The notes under the pieces: model-generated
What the model was told of the DNA's origin: nothing
Seen by the model: the letters and a program-made list of their open reading frames with translations, nothing else
Databases searched by the model: none
In this document: piece after piece, positions 23,330 to 36,545 of the stretch
Layout of the letters: every line of letters begins with the position of its first letter
Position numbering within the stretch: the stretch's first letter is position 1
Assembly (NCBI GenBank): GCA_014871385.1
Contig: CM026431.1
Coordinates: forward strand, 5,679,089-5,743,088
DNA: 64,000 nucleotides
DNA from: Ceratodon purpureus
Taxonomy: Eukaryota > Streptophyta > Bryopsida > Pseudoditrichales > Ditrichaceae
Reading direction: 5' to 3'
Program-made: the position numbers and the translations under genes

Positions 23330-26300
23330 TCATGAGAGTGAAGCAGGAGGATGCCCTTCTTCAACCGTGTGCTCGTACAGCTTAATGTACTGGTCGATTG
23401 GAGCGGCATCCCAGCTCAAATCTATGCACATCACCTTCTTCTTAAGATCTGTCCACCATTGCGGTTGTTCCTTGAAATATCCATATGCTCGGTCCAAAGC
23501 ACCTGCCAATGCCTGCCATGATACACCCATTTCGAACAGATTTAGCACCTGAGCGGAACTTGAGAAAGTTGCATGACTTAGTACACTTAGTAGTGCATTC
23601 TGTAAAGACACTTTGGAGTCTAGAAGTTTTTGGATCATTCACCTCCTCGGTCGGTTCAGTGAACGTGAAACCGTTACGCTTCTCCTCCAAAACATTGTCG
23701 TTGTCCACATCAAAGACGCTGTTATCAAGCCCACATTGACATACACATCAACAAACTTCTCCAAGGAGATTTAGGTTTATACTTGCGGCTTTGAAACTTA
23801 AGCTAGAGATTATGGGATACTTGTAATTGAAATTGATCCTCCATATGCGAACTCACGCTGAATTGAGTAGGTGTAGTGTCACTACATACCTGTCAGCTAA
23901 TCCTCCAGTCTTGCGAACGACGGGAATGGCTCCGTACCTCATGGCGTACATCTGCAAGTGAGTAGTTGAGCGTTCAGAGCTGGCAAACTGATGCAAGAGA
24001 TAGAGATAAACAGAAGTTTCAGGGACAAGGGGATTGACGGCTAGGCATTAGAGGGATTCAAATTGACCTGAGTTAGACCACAGGGCTCGAAGATGGATGG
24101 AATCACGAACAGGTCTGCTCCTCCAAAAATGTTGTGTGTGAGGTTCTCCTCGTATCTCAGGACAAGCCGAACATGGGGATGGTTCTCAAACTGGATGGCA
24201 AGCTCGTCAAACTCTTTCTGCACATGAAAGCATGAACCGCTTTAGTAAATAGCAAGTGGTGAGATGTATGCATTGAATTCATGAGTGATAGTTTTTGATG
24301 GAGCATGGCGCAAGTTGCAGTGACGTAGGTTTCGACATCCACCATTTTAACTGGCATTTTGGAGAATGTTAGTAGATTCTACAAATGAAAAACAAAATCC
24401 ACGACACAGGCAATTTCAAAGAGTGAACTCCTGATCGCACCTTGATCACAGGGCACTGGCTGGTGCCTTGTAGAATGAATTGACCACCGAGGCTGAGGAC
24501 GTGGAAGATGGCTGCCTTAAGGAGGTGTACACCCTTCTGGGGTACTAATCTCGACACACATGCAAACTGTCGGGAAGCAAACATGGATGTTATTTAACGA
24601 ACAACCCTTTTCCCAAGGAAAGAAATCCATAGCACCATCTGGCAGTCCTCTGACCCTCCATCTACATCGTAAATTCAGCATAAATCCATCCTACATCTAT
24701 CATATTCTACACATCTCACTTGTGCAACTAGCAGGAAACGAAGGACAACATAGAGTTGTGGGCTCACAAGAGGCCTGTTCGCATCATCGCCTTCCATTGA
24801 CAGTCCCAGACGACGACGAAGATTGTTTTTGATCACTGCCTTATTCTTCAAATTGTCTGAGCTGTAGTGGTACTCCAGATGAGGATCCGTAGCGGGATTC
24901 CACACCTTGTCGTCGATGCCGTTCACGACTCCATGGAATTTGTTGGTCAAACTTCTCAAGGTCGTGTGCAAGCCTTCACCTTTCTGCAAACAGAAGGTTT
25001 CTTGTCAGTTCAGATCGTAGAATGAAATTATTGAACCGATATTGCCAAAAATCCATTAAATTAAAAGTGACTATCCAAATCCGTGACGATGAGGTGTTTG
25101 ACCTCACCTCTGGCGTAAGGACCTCTTTAGCATACGTCGGCGAGACTGTTGTGACGAAGTCCGAATGCAGGAGCCCACTCTGCACACTCAACGGTTGTAA
25201 CCATGAGATACTTACTCTCAGAGACGTCCTGTCTTGGCACTCCCCTAAGATGACCCTACACAAATATCAAATTCCAACTTTCCCTTCCGACAAGGCTTCT
25301 CTCACCTTAAGGACATTGATTTGGTCAGCCGCAATGTTGTCCTGGAAATCATCCTTGTGCAAAGGCGCTTTGAACTGAATACCGCATGACTCAAGGGCCT
25401 CCATCGACTCCTTACCTTGTGGCTCAAAATTATGGCAAGTGAAGGCTAGCTTCGCGTTCAGACCCAAGCCGGCGTAATGGCTCTTATACAGGGGCGCCTG
25501 CATGTGTAGAAGACGCAAATCAGACCTACTGTAAAGTGGATTACAACGATATGCTAGTCCGAGAAGTGGAAAATTACAACTCTATGGACTTCATAAAGAG
25601 TTCAGCAGTTCCTTACCACGATGGCCACCGGCCAGTCATGGCAGTGAATGATGTTAGGTCGCTTCCCGAACTGCAGCATAAACTCGAGTGAAGCCCGCGC
25701 GAAGTATGTAAAGCGCTTGAAGTCGTCTGGCTGACAGTAGACGGAATCACGCTCGAAAAGCTCCGCAGGATGTTGCGGGTCGATGAAGTATACCCAGAGA
25801 CCTGCACGAAATGAGGCCGTTAGTATCAATTGGTTCCATGGCTGAGGAAACAGAAGACAGGAGAAGTGGAAAAATCTGAGGGAAGAATTTACCCTCCACG
25901 ACGCCAGTCCACACCACGTTCTTGTGCATAGCTCCCTCAAAGTAGGAGTAAAATTGCTTATTCAGTTTCTGCACAGTGTTCAACCGAAAGCTCTGTTAAA
26001 TTATTGAACACGGTAATCTACCTCACTTTTGACATGGAACCAAGAAATTGGCGCTACTTACCGCGAAAGATAACAAACTGCAGGAGGTGGGATGTGAAAG
26101 AGAGGACAAACCTTGAAATTCTTGACGCTGCTCAAGTCCAGGGTTTTGTATTTCGGGATGATGACCTCAACCCGGTGGCCCTTCTTTTGAAGCGAGCGGC
26201 CGAGTCCAGTCACCACATCTCCCAAACCCCCCACCTGATGAGCGCACACAGGTTTGTCACTTCCTCAGATAACTTCACTCTATTACAGCACAAAATCAGT

Positions 26301-28259
26301 ATCTTCCTAAGTAAGAGTTAAACAATCTCTCAAAAGCTCAATTACTTGAAGCTTCGTAAAGTTTGCTTTCGCAAGGTTACGTCACAACTACTCGTGAATG
26401 ACGCCAAAATCTTGGAAACACAAACAAATATGGTGGAATATGTCGCCCTACCTTCGCCACAGGAGCCATTTCGCTGGCAAGATGCACGACATGGTAGCGT
26501 GGCCTGCAATCACGTCACAGAAGACGGTGTCAGCAAACCCGAGTAGCTTCAACACAAGAAATTGCAACCACGCAAATTGCAACCCACTCTGAAATCATGA
26601 GAATTTCGTGTACAAATTCGCTTGGCAGTCTCTGTTTCCACACTGCTGCGATGGAATCCGTGTTCTTGGCTTACAAGTGCCCCGAGCACTTCAACCCATT
26701 GCACAAACAGTTTGGGTTTACCCAAGTGGCAAAAACCGACAGTCCGAAAAGATACACGAAACAGAGTCAAGCATCACATGCCGAAATGTGTAGCATCGGA
26801 GGAAGGGCGAAGCAACTGGAACAGAGGTGGGGCTATCGTTGAAGCCATGAAAACCTCTGGAAAGCCACCGACAGGAAAGACGGCGCTACCTTTTCACGAC
26901 TGGCTGGAGCTCAAGGGAGCCAACTAAGTCCGCAACGAGATTCTCCAACTGCTTTTCGGGAACCGCAACGGTATAGGTGGGCGCAGGCGCAATGCGTCCC
27001 CGAGGGGCTGGCGCGGTGAGACGACCGCCAGGAGCGAAACGGGAGGACAGCAGGACGTTGTTGCCCATCAGAAGCTGCAATCAAACAGACACAGTACTTC
27101 CCATGAATTGCCCGTCTCGCACCTCTCATTTCATGTCACTCTTCTCCTTTCCAAAACGAAGAGAAGTCTACAGCCGTCATTGTGCTACCTTCATAATCTC
27201 GAGTTGGAGTAAAGATGTGCACAGTGTCAGCGTTCGTGATTACCTGGTCGCCTGAGAGGGTCTCCTGGGTTCGCTGAGGCATGGCCATTTCGAGGCGAGT
27301 TGCGGAGGCGACCTCTGCAACCAAACGATGGCACATGTGCACACAACATGAGACTCGTTTCGGTGGTGTTTGCTCTCCCTCTCATGTCGAACCTACTCTA
27401 GATCTGAGACTTCCCGCAGGGCTACTCCAAGAATCATCTCAAGGCGAAGAGAAAAAAAAAAACAACAACAGATTCCTCAACGCGTAACTCGCTCTGGAAC
27501 AGATCATTCGGGGAAAAACGGAAACGCTTCCTCTGAGACCTAAAGAAGTACAGAACATGATGGAGAGAATTCTTTCAGGTCGACATGAAGACAGAAACTT
27601 CTGTACAACATTGCTTCCGGTACCTAAACAATAAACCCCTCCAATCTTCACAAAAGCTGGAACCGCCAGGCCACAGATCGAGCGGCTCTAAAATTATAAA
27701 TTCAACAACCAATTCTACAGGAATTGCTGGCACATCACGGTGGAATTCATTTCGTTCTGTAACGTGAACTTGAGAGGAACGGAACGCTTCAATCGTTTGA
27801 AGAGGAAATTCCCGATCATCGACAGCCAGAGCAGGAGAAACAGTAAACTCACAAAATGGTAACATGAACTCTGAAGGTGATAGAGACAAGAGGATGAGAG
27901 CAAAATATTTGCAACAAAATGCGAACTGAACTGCCAGGTTTATGCACATCCAGTTTTTTATGGTGTCTGACGTGGAGATGAGATATTCTGGCACCTTGCA
28001 TGAATCCAACATGGACATGCAAATGTGATGCCGGTCTAAAGATTCACACACCACTGCTGATATATGGTTTTGGGATGCATGACTCAGTTGATGCAATTCA
28101 TGATCTATGAAACTCACAACGTCTTGCTATAATTAATAAGTTTCGTCATGGCAATTGGTAAATTAATTTTCGTTATGGAACTGTCTGCAAGGGGAGGTGG
28201 TACTTACGCACGGGCGACTCTTCGGCGCCAGCGTTGCGGAACCGCTTAGTGTGGTCCAT
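23330..28259 (-). CDS. Soluble starch synthase, GT5, SSIV-like but short; complete
   Basis: ADP-glucose:glucan glucosyltransferase for starch in plastids. Fifteen exons on the minus strand: 28208-28259, 27244-27314, 26890-27074, 26452-26503, 26112-26234, 25893-25968, 25617-25801, 25306-25497, 25108-25179, 24768-24983, 24441-24566, 24068-24217, 23890-23951, 23643-23718 and 23330-23512; all phases join, giving 606 residues. Motifs: [19 protein letters not shown] with the ADP-glucose KxGGL site at Lys120, [47 protein letters not shown] with catalytic-region Glu494, and KTGGL at 514. The wording is closest to class III/IV enzymes. Only about 110 residues precede the catalytic domain, so the long coiled coil of SSIV is absent. 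The start is provisional: an upstream in-frame Met (28385) would add 42 residues containing a duplicated 12-residue unit. Intron 1 is 893 bp. Confidence 0.9.
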
Positions 28260-28310
28260 TACTGCTGAGCTGCTGTCTCGGATCCCTTCGCCCTCTCCTT
28301 GAAGAAACAC

Positions 28311-28382
28311 ACCCTCACTTGCACGTAAACAGAGGATCACCTCACCACCCTCACTTGCACGTAAACAGAGGATCACCTCACA
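28311..28382 (-). repeat. 36-bp tandem duplication at the starch synthase 5' end
   Basis: ACCCTCACTTGCACGTAAAC at 28311 returns at 28347 with the same sequence after it. The 36-bp unit keeps frame and would encode EVILCLRASEGG twice if translation begins at 28385; otherwise it is 5' UTR. Confidence 0.85.
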
Positions 28383-28385
28383 CAA

Positions 28386-29424
28386 TTCACCTCAAACCGA
28401 CTGTAAACCCAAACCAAGCTTGGATCTCGAACTGAGCAAATTCACCGAACTAATTTCCTTGACAGGCGAACTCTCACCACCACCGAACGATTTTCAAAGC
28501 ACTAACCGGTACCACGAAGGTGATGAGAGCAAGTACTTCCCTATATAAATTCCCGTCCCAGATGATCGATGAATGCAAGCAACGTCGCAAAGATCCCAGA
28601 TCGATGGACAGTCTCAATGCAAGCACCAGCAAGCGAACACTTGTACAACTCTCCGAGTCGACTCTCCTGAAAATATTCACTACAAACAAAACTACAAACT
28701 GAGTGTTTTTTTTGGCAATTTTGGGGATGGGTCAACAGACTAACGGCCCAGTGGGCTAAAGCTGAAACAACTGTAGGCTAGCTAGCTAGCTGTAACAATA
28801 CAAAACTGAAAGACTGATACCACTCGACACAGACACAACCAGCTGATGATCGAACTTCGAAGGCAGCTTCGATGATTTATGATGAGCAGGAATATGATTC
28901 TAGACAGCGGATGGCTCCGATCTAGATGAGCAGTAACTGGAATATGCAACGTGCAGGAAGTTGATCAATGACTGAAACTGGAAACTCAAGGCGGCTAGAT
29001 ATCGATCGACAAGTGCAGATCAGGAAGTGGAGATGGCAGTGAGAGCTGAGGAGCAAATTGAAGGCCAGAGGAGAGGCACTCAACTCGCTCGATCGCTGCA
29101 AAGAGTTGAACTCAACTGCTTGGTAGGGGGCTTGAGCGCTTGTTTATGTAGTGGTGTTGGGAGGAGAATTTGATGACATGGCAGGTGATTAAAAATAAAT
29201 GAAGAAAATTGGGCGGAGTTGGCATCACTTTGTGGTGGTCCAAAATGAAAGCTGAGCCTGGCTGTGTTGTGTAGAGTTCCGTAGAGTGCTCACTTGGCAA
29301 GTCTGGCCGTATGTCACTCTTCCTCGCTTTAGTGAGGGGTAGGGAGGGGAAATTGAGGAGTAGACTCGCGGCTGCAGGGGCCCATTGTGGCATAGAAAAT
29401 GTTTGATCAATGAGGGAGGGGTGC
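28386..29424. other. Promoter side of the starch synthase gene, no other gene seen
   Basis: Mixed-composition sequence upstream of the minus-strand gene, probably holding its promoter and 5' UTR. Several GATCGA motifs. No coding exon was recognised. Confidence 0.55.
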
Positions 29425-29426
29425 AT

Positions 29427-29475
29427 GGATGGATGGATGGATGGATGGGTGGGTGGGTGGGTGGATGGATGGATT
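29427..29475. repeat. (GGAT)n/(GGGT)n microsatellite
   Basis: Tetranucleotide tract GGATGGATGGAT, switching to GGGTGGGTGGGT and back to GGAT. Confidence 0.95.
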
Positions 29476-29734
29476 AGTGTTTGGAACCAAATGATTTGTG
29501 AGTTTGGATGTTACTAAGGGCTGCTTTACGCCTAGAAGATGGGCCAATTTGTTGCGTAAGAGCTTGAAATTCTCACCCGTGATTGGTGTAGTGGTTGAAA
29601 TGAGCCTCGATTCCTTTAGACACAGAGTTCGGGTTGATTTGGTCATGTTGATATCTTAAACAAAAAAACGTATAGTCGGTTGTGATTTTTTGTTAGCGAA
29701 TCAATTTTGTTGGATGATATGGGAATTTGAACCA

Positions 29735-30140
29735 CTCCTTTGATTCATCATGACTTCATCTTCTGTTCTCTTATCTTCTCTTATCTTCTGTTAAATTTGT
29801 TGAGTCAGCTAGGCTTTTTGAACTCTGAACGACTCCGTTGATTCATCATGATTTCACCTTCTCTTGTCTTCTGTTAAATTTGTTGAGTCATCTTGGCTTT
29901 CCGAACTCTGAACGACTCCGTTGATTCATCATGATTTCACCTTCTCTTGTCTTCTGTTAAATTTGTTGAGTCATCTTGGCTTTTTGAACTCTGAACGACT
30001 CTATTGATTCATCATGATTTCACCTTCTCTTGTCTTCTGTTAAATTTGTTGAGTCATCTTGGCTTTTCGAACTCTGAATTCATCATGATTTCACCTTCTT
30101 TTATCTTCTGTTAAATTTGTTGAGTCAGCTTGGCTTTTTG
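29735..30140. repeat. 83-bp tandem repeat, about five copies
   Basis: TTAAATTTGTTGAGTCA recurs with TGAGTCA at 29801, 29884, 29967, 30050 and 30121: three exact 83-bp steps and a last step of 71 bp (12-bp deletion). Each unit also has GATTCATCATGATTTCACC and GAACTCTGAACGACTC. Every unit carries one TGAGTCA, the core of AP-1/GCN4-type bZIP sites. Confidence 0.93.
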
Positions 30141-30197
30141 ACCTCAAGGCCTTCACAGATAGGAAGATTGGCACTCCACGTCATCTTATTGTAATCG

Positions 30198-30413
30198 GTA
30201 GTTGAGGATGGCATCCAATGCGAAAGAAGCTGATATTCCAAGCAATGGACCTTAAAGAGAATTGATCCAGCTTCTAGAGATAAAGCGACCTCAAGTTAGG
30301 AGAAGGTAGTTGAGGATGGCATCCAATCCAAAAGAAGCTGAAATTCCAAGCAATGGGCCTTAAAGAGAATTCGTCCGGCTTCTAGAGATAAAGCGGCCTC
30401 AAGTTAGTAGAAG
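30198..30413. repeat. 108-bp tandem duplication
   Basis: GTAGTTGAGGATGGCATCCA starts at 30198 and again at 30306; the units differ at only a few sites (for example CTGATATTCC versus CTGAAATTCC). Confidence 0.93.
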
Positions 30414-32104
30414 GCTTTGTTTATCTTGGACTTTTGAATATGGCTATGCCATTGCAAAGAAGGGTTAGAACTAGGGTGTGTGACAAATCGCAGTAATCTA
30501 TGACATCATGACATGCATGTTCATCCCCTTAATCCCTCAAATTTAAGGGATTTGTGTATTTGAAAAGTAAAAAAAATTGTGTTTTGATGCAAAGAAGATG
30601 GTAAGTTTTAAGACCATTCATAATTTAATCCCTTTAACGGCTCATGCAGACAAAAATGACCATTTCATATCTATGGAAAGTTAAACGAATGACTATAAGG
30701 TATTATGAAGATGTTTTTTTTTATAACAATGATAAGAAGGAAGTTGATCTTACAACATAGGTAGATTTAGATCCACATAGGTGATATCTAAAATATTTTG
30801 ATTTTAATTTTGATCACTTAGGACATTTTATACATGATTAATTGATCATTTTCGTTAAAGTGTTTTACAAAAACATCAAGATGTTATCCAACTTAAGTTG
30901 TTCACATGAATAGAAAGGTATTGAGTCCATCAAAGTAAAACATGGATCATTCTTTTGCCAAAAAAAATCAACCCATACACACTTCCTTCTTTTGGAAAAT
31001 TATGCTCCTTTATTTATATGGCTCTAGGTTTATTTTTTGTTCTTATAAGACATCTATAAATATAAGAAGTGAAACCTAAAACCATCAAATTGTAATGTTG
31101 AATTTACATTCTAGTTTGTCTGTATAAAGTAGATTTGTACAACTTGTAAATCATTGATACATTTAGTATCCTGGTAGATAAAGAGTCATTATTTCAAAAT
31201 CTTGCTCATAGTTTTAAAACACATAGAATTATGTTTCAACAAACTAAAATGTATTCCTGCTCTAAGCTACTTTTTAAATCAGATAAAAATTAATGATACA
31301 TTCCATGAAGGAATGTGGGAACAAATTCTTAGATTTCCTGCCGGCCCATGGTAGGCATTCTTTCTCCAAATTCCAACTTGGTATGGGTTTTAGAGATTAT
31401 AATGGTCCCACTATACAATCTACAAGAAGTGTGTTTTGCCAATCCAATGTAAGCTTAGAAGGTCAGGTATAACTTGATGGGATGCACAGTCTTGAAAGAA
31501 GCACCAGTAGGTTACACCAAATAGCTGAGTATGCTCAAGTCTAGCAGGTTACAACAAATAGCTCAGCTGCCATGAAAGTTTGTAAATCTAGAGTTCTGTG
31601 ACCTTAAATTTTGACTCGTTCTAAAACTAAGGTTTGAGGGGCCAACTGCAACTTGAAAAATATCTCCTCGCAACTGAAAGTTGTGGATTCAAGTTGTCAC
31701 CGTCTCAACTTGAGCACTGTGAAATATCAAACCTCCTACACACGCATGAAGAGTTGGGAGACTGAAGTTGAGCTAGTGGATGAGTCATGTACATGCATGA
31801 CTCATGAAACCGCTTAACTCACCTGAGTTATGTATTTAATAAACAATCCTATTTCTGTCTTTAGAACAGCTGGTATTAATAAATCATATTATCTTTTAAT
31901 GGATCTAATTAGCAGGTTGGCATGGGATGCATCCTCCAGAATGTATCAAAGGTGGTTGGTTTGATGAGAATGTATGAGCCTCTAGATTGGTCTTCCATCA
32001 ACATCACAATATGTTGCCATACATCATCTACATGAATTGCTTGCTATAGCAGGTAGCAATATAAAAATAAGTTGCTTACAAAGAACGCTGTCCTCACAAA
32101 CAGG
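30414..32104. other. Intergenic, no gene seen
   Basis: AT-rich. The only notable item is a palindrome at 31780-31805. No coding exon. Confidence 0.65.
31780..31805. promoter_or_regulatory. Palindrome with two TGAGTCA cores
   Basis: Arms ATGAGTCATG and CATGACTCAT (10 bp, perfect) around the loop TACATG. Each arm carries a GCN4/bZIP-type TGA(G/C)TCA. No gene is close enough to assign it to. Confidence 0.4.
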
Positions 32105-33460
32105 CTAGAATTCTTCCACAGAATTGCCCATAGAATTCAAACAATGAAATGCGGTCCACGTTTGTTCCATGGGAATCATTTGATTTACTAACCTTCTGGG
32201 TCTGCACTTTGTTAGGGCAACATCATACTGTAGTATGTTAGTCTTGGAAACAGCCACCCCTTGATTATGTGATGAGTGGATGCAAACTTCGATGTGGAGT
32301 GGAAATGGAATATGCCGAGACCATTCTGCCTTCAAGTGGCCCCTCTCATTGGGAGAAAAGAAATTGTTGTGGTCTGTGTAGGTTGGTCCCATTCGAGTTC
32401 ATAAAGACCCCAGACTTTGCCTCAAAACACCAACCTTGCAATAATATTCCAGAGATGCTCTTATCGTGGTTCCCTCAACCATGACATAATTTGCACACAT
32501 AACTAATGCCCATTTCAGACTAGTGGAACCATGAGGATAGAGTACACATTCCTTGAAGATAATTGGCTCATAGAGTTGCAAATGCTTCTTTGCCCTTCAC
32601 ACTAATGGCATAGGAATTGCCTCCACCTCATGCTTCACAGATGGAAAGAAATCTTGGTGTCTTTGAGTGGCAACAAGTTTTTACAGTAGAATTTCCCCGG
32701 TACTCCCTGAAAATTGGGTCTTCATGCTCACTCTCGAAGAGTTCTCGTCCTGTCTCAACCATGGTTACCGAAGTATAGGAATATTCCTATACTTTCAAAT
32801 TTTGACTACATACTTCTCCCTGAAATTATACGTACTTTCAAATTATATTTCTTACTTGTAAATCCACATTGTCCAAATATTGTAAATACATTAGGAGTAC
32901 AAATAATATGTATGTATATGAAAGATTCTTGGAACAAATACGGCATATTCCCTGTACTACAGTAACCATGGTCTCAACCATGCATAACCGAAGATGATAT
33001 GGTATTTAATAAAAGCATTGTCCTTTGTCTACAACTTTTACCTGTTGCTCCCTGTAATGTGAAGTGGGCCTTAGAAACATTGTTTGCATATAAGTTGGAC
33101 CTTGACATGGTACACTTAGGCTTCCACTGCCCTGACTCAACAACATAGCTCTTGACAAAGGTGCTGCTGCCCATGCAGATGAAAGGAAAAAATAAAATCC
33201 TGAAGCTTCTTCTGGCACTCAACATCCATGGATAATATAATTTATCAAAAAAGTTGCGGTGACTATGCCCCACAAGCAATCCACAAGTTCAAGATGACTA
33301 GTTTTGATGGGCCCATGAACACCTCTTTACAACATCCCAGGAACTTGTTCTCGGTTCCCTTACAAGTTCACAAGGAGGTTGACATTGGACAGTATACATT
33401 GCTAAGAAGTACAAACCATAACTCCCAATTGTGTACGATAGCCTCAAACTTAAACTAAAG
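32105..33460 (-). pseudogene. Unidentified coding-like relic broken by a MITE
   Basis: Minus-strand fragments in several frames have protein-like composition, for example ETGRELFESEHEDPIFREYR just beyond the MITE insertion site and KGTENKFLGCCKEVFMGPSK near 33340. Frames change and stop codons intervene, and a 211-bp MITE is inserted at 32760. I do not recognise the family and do not assign a function. Confidence 0.3.
32760..32970. mobile_element. Small hAT-like MITE with 8-bp target duplication
   Basis: 211 bp flanked by GTCTCAAC on both sides (32752-32759 and 32971-32978). The left end CATGGTTACCGAAGTATAGG pairs inverted with the right end (CATGGTTACTGTAGTACAGG when reversed). An 8-bp duplication and CA-N-GGTTA start fit hAT. 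A perfect 20-bp palindrome GTATAGGAATATTCCTATAC overlaps the left TIR. Confidence 0.82.
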
Positions 33461-36400
33461 TTTATTGATTAAAAATCCTAGGGAATCTAGTTACTTTTTA
33501 GATACATAGAACCTACCGCCAGGAGGGACTTTAGTTTTATGAAATCTAAAAGTAATTACTTCAAGAAATAAGAAGTGTTGTAAAATGAGCTAGAAGTGTT
33601 CAAATTCAACAATTTTTATGCCTAACTTATTATAGATCAAGTTTGCCATGTGGTTGGATCAACAAGTTGTTAAAAGTGGGTTTCCTATATTTTAGAAAAA
33701 ATATGATAGTTTTTGTGTTGTGGAATGAGATTATTTAAAATAATCAAATTTATAATTCATAATAAAAATTGATGCTATTATAATGGTTTTGTATAAACAT
33801 ATAGTACCTTGTTCTTAGATGAGAGCATTCTAAGCTGAGAACCATCCTTAAGAAAAAGAAATTATAAATCAACTGTGGTCCAAAGTTTTGTGTAAATCTT
33901 TTAAAAATGATCATAGCCTATAGTAAAGCAATGATAATAATAACAACACTGTGATCCAAAAAATCATTGAAAATAAATTTGTTTGCTAAAGTCTTACTTG
34001 TCTAGATTTGTTATCTTCACCCTTAAAATTCCTTGGTGTTCCGGAGCAATAATTGCCAAAACAATCCTCTAGATAACAAGCTAATAATCTCTCAAATTAA
34101 AAAATTATGAATTTTACAAGTATAGGATCTTGTATGTACCTTGTATAGAAAGGTTTCTTCGCATTTTGAAAGATGGTTACTATACAAATTGGCAAATGAT
34201 AAGGATCAAATTCACTGTAAATTTATTTTTTTATAAATGCTACAGTAGTATACTTAAGTATGGATGGCCAAAAATTTCACTTTGCAAAACATTTGAAGTA
34301 GAAAGGTTCATTGATATTTGTAGGTACTAAAGTTGGATTTACCCTCACCAAGTTTGGATTCCATCTGTACTTGGAAGGGCCACAACGTATTTATTTTTGA
34401 ATAAGTTGAAACTTCCTTCCACTCTTTTAATCCCTAAACACTATAAAGTAATTCTTTCAGGTCTAGTTGAAAATCCAAATAATAAATATATTTTCCTCTA
34501 TATGAAAATCAACCACAAAAAAATTGAGTTCAGTTGGGAAAAAACTCTAGTTTCTAGGCGTTTCAGTAGATTAAAAAAATCAATTTGATCAATTTGTTAG
34601 AGGGAGTTGTTTCATCAAAATAACATTTGCCCCCTTCTGCCCTTGTATATGATGAGCCGTACAGAGAGATTGAGCTAGATTGTGAGCAAGTGTAGCATAC
34701 CTAGATTTAGGTTAAATTCTTTTTAAAATCATAACTTTGGCTTTGTGATTTCAATGTTTTCAAAAATTAACTTATTAAAAAAAACTTAGCAAAAATCATG
34801 TAAGGTAAAAAATCCAAAAAATATTTAAAATAATTGCGGCTTAAACGAATTGCCCAAAATAACTGCAACTAAAACCTTGTCTCAAAGAACTTAAGGATTA
34901 AACAATCTGTATTTAAAATCCAAAACTCCCGGACCATACTTCTTGGATAGTGTAAGGAATAACAAAGTCCATGAGGTTCTTACTTCTAATGGGTTGGAAC
35001 CCGAGGAAAATGTGATCTGCTTTTGTCATTTTGTATTCCAATCAAATTTTACACGGGTAGGAAAAAACGTGGACTCCAACTCAGATTTTCCTTTATGTAA
35101 ACACAAAAACTAGGCACCAATGTCCTACCTACAAAAACACTCCATATCCTTGGGCTTCAACCTGATCTTTTTGGTGGAAACTGGCCCATTAAATACAATT
35201 TTTCCCACTTGGAAATCACTCCTACACACAAGCCTAATCACTAAACTAACCAAATCTATGTCCTACGAAAGTCTTTGACCAGCTCCGGGTCCTGGCCATG
35301 GTTCCTTTTGATTCGCAGTCAAAAAACATGTTTGTTAAAGTCCTAACTAAAAACATTTCACTTGTGTCGGGGAAAAAAACGGGCACCCCATGCAACAAGG
35401 ATACATGCATGAATATGAGGACACCCAAACTTTACACCTGTGAGGTAGCCGTTATCTTGGCGTGTAAAATGAGAACAAATGACACACTCACCTGGACAGG
35501 CTGCTACCGGTAAGTACCCGGGCAGATGAGGATGCCACTTAAAAAATAAAAATAGATAAATAAACAATTCAGAAGTAGAAATTTGCAACACACTTCTTGC
35601 TCACAACTTCGGGAACATTCAGGATCCACGTCAGCATTTTGAATTTCAAGGGAACATTTCAGTTAGGAATCTCGATGATGAGCCTTATCCAACTTTTTAG
35701 ACTAGGTTCCTACCCATGACGTCCTCTACTATCTTACTCCAGTTATTTTAAATCAGGATTACTCTTTACCAGCGAGTGCAAACATTGTAGATTTGCAACC
35801 AAGAAATTGCATAAATGTTCACTTCAGAAAATTGCATAATTCCTTGAGACCGGTTCAGATTGCGCTTGCGAAGACCATTTGTGAAGAATTCTAGGGGAGG
35901 ACTGAGGTAGAAAAACCAGAAACGGTGAAAATAAGGTGATTTGACCAGAAGGAATGGAGTTAGAAATCATGTGAAATTTTTTTGAGATGAAGAAGAAGAA
36001 ATGATGAAAAATGCAGCTTGTTTTGTAATTTTATTCCCCGTAAATAATTCTCTAGAGTTTCTCAAAGTGGGAAGTTCGTCAACTCCCTTCTTGTATAGTA
36101 GACTCTTCTTGAACCAAATGTGATGGTGTTCTAAAACGATTAACTAACAACATGGAAAAGTGGACGTAAAAAAACCACAATTGATAGTATGTGGCAAAAC
36201 TTGGTTGCTCATGCAGAACTTCTCCGTTTTTAGCCCACCATGTCCATGTTTCAATCTGACTCTACTACACGCTTTGTGGTCGTTGACAGTTTATGGTATT
36301 CCTACCTTAATATGATTGGTCAAATACGAGACTTTTGTTCATGTAGGTTTAGCATTAGATTCAAGACTTCTTTGGTGGAGAACTTTAAGCATGGATGGAA

Positions 36401-36541
36401 AATGACATGGTTGTTGAGGTCGTCCCATTTTTTGAAGGGAATTTATTTCAATATTAGTGCACCATAATGTACTTAGGGTGTTGTTCTGCAAAATTTCCAA
36501 AACATTCTTTTCTTCTTCTCAAAATATCTAAATAGAAAATA
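33461..36541. other. Intergenic, no gene seen
   Basis: About 3 kb of AT-rich sequence with only short ORFs that resemble nothing known to me. Confidence 0.65.
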
Positions 36542-36545
36542 TTAA

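Noticed and set aside
29112..29426. 104-codon minus ORF with His/Pro-rich ends next to the GGAT tract
   Set aside because: Neighbouring minus ORF consists of (Ile-His-Pro) repeats from the microsatellite; no family resemblance.
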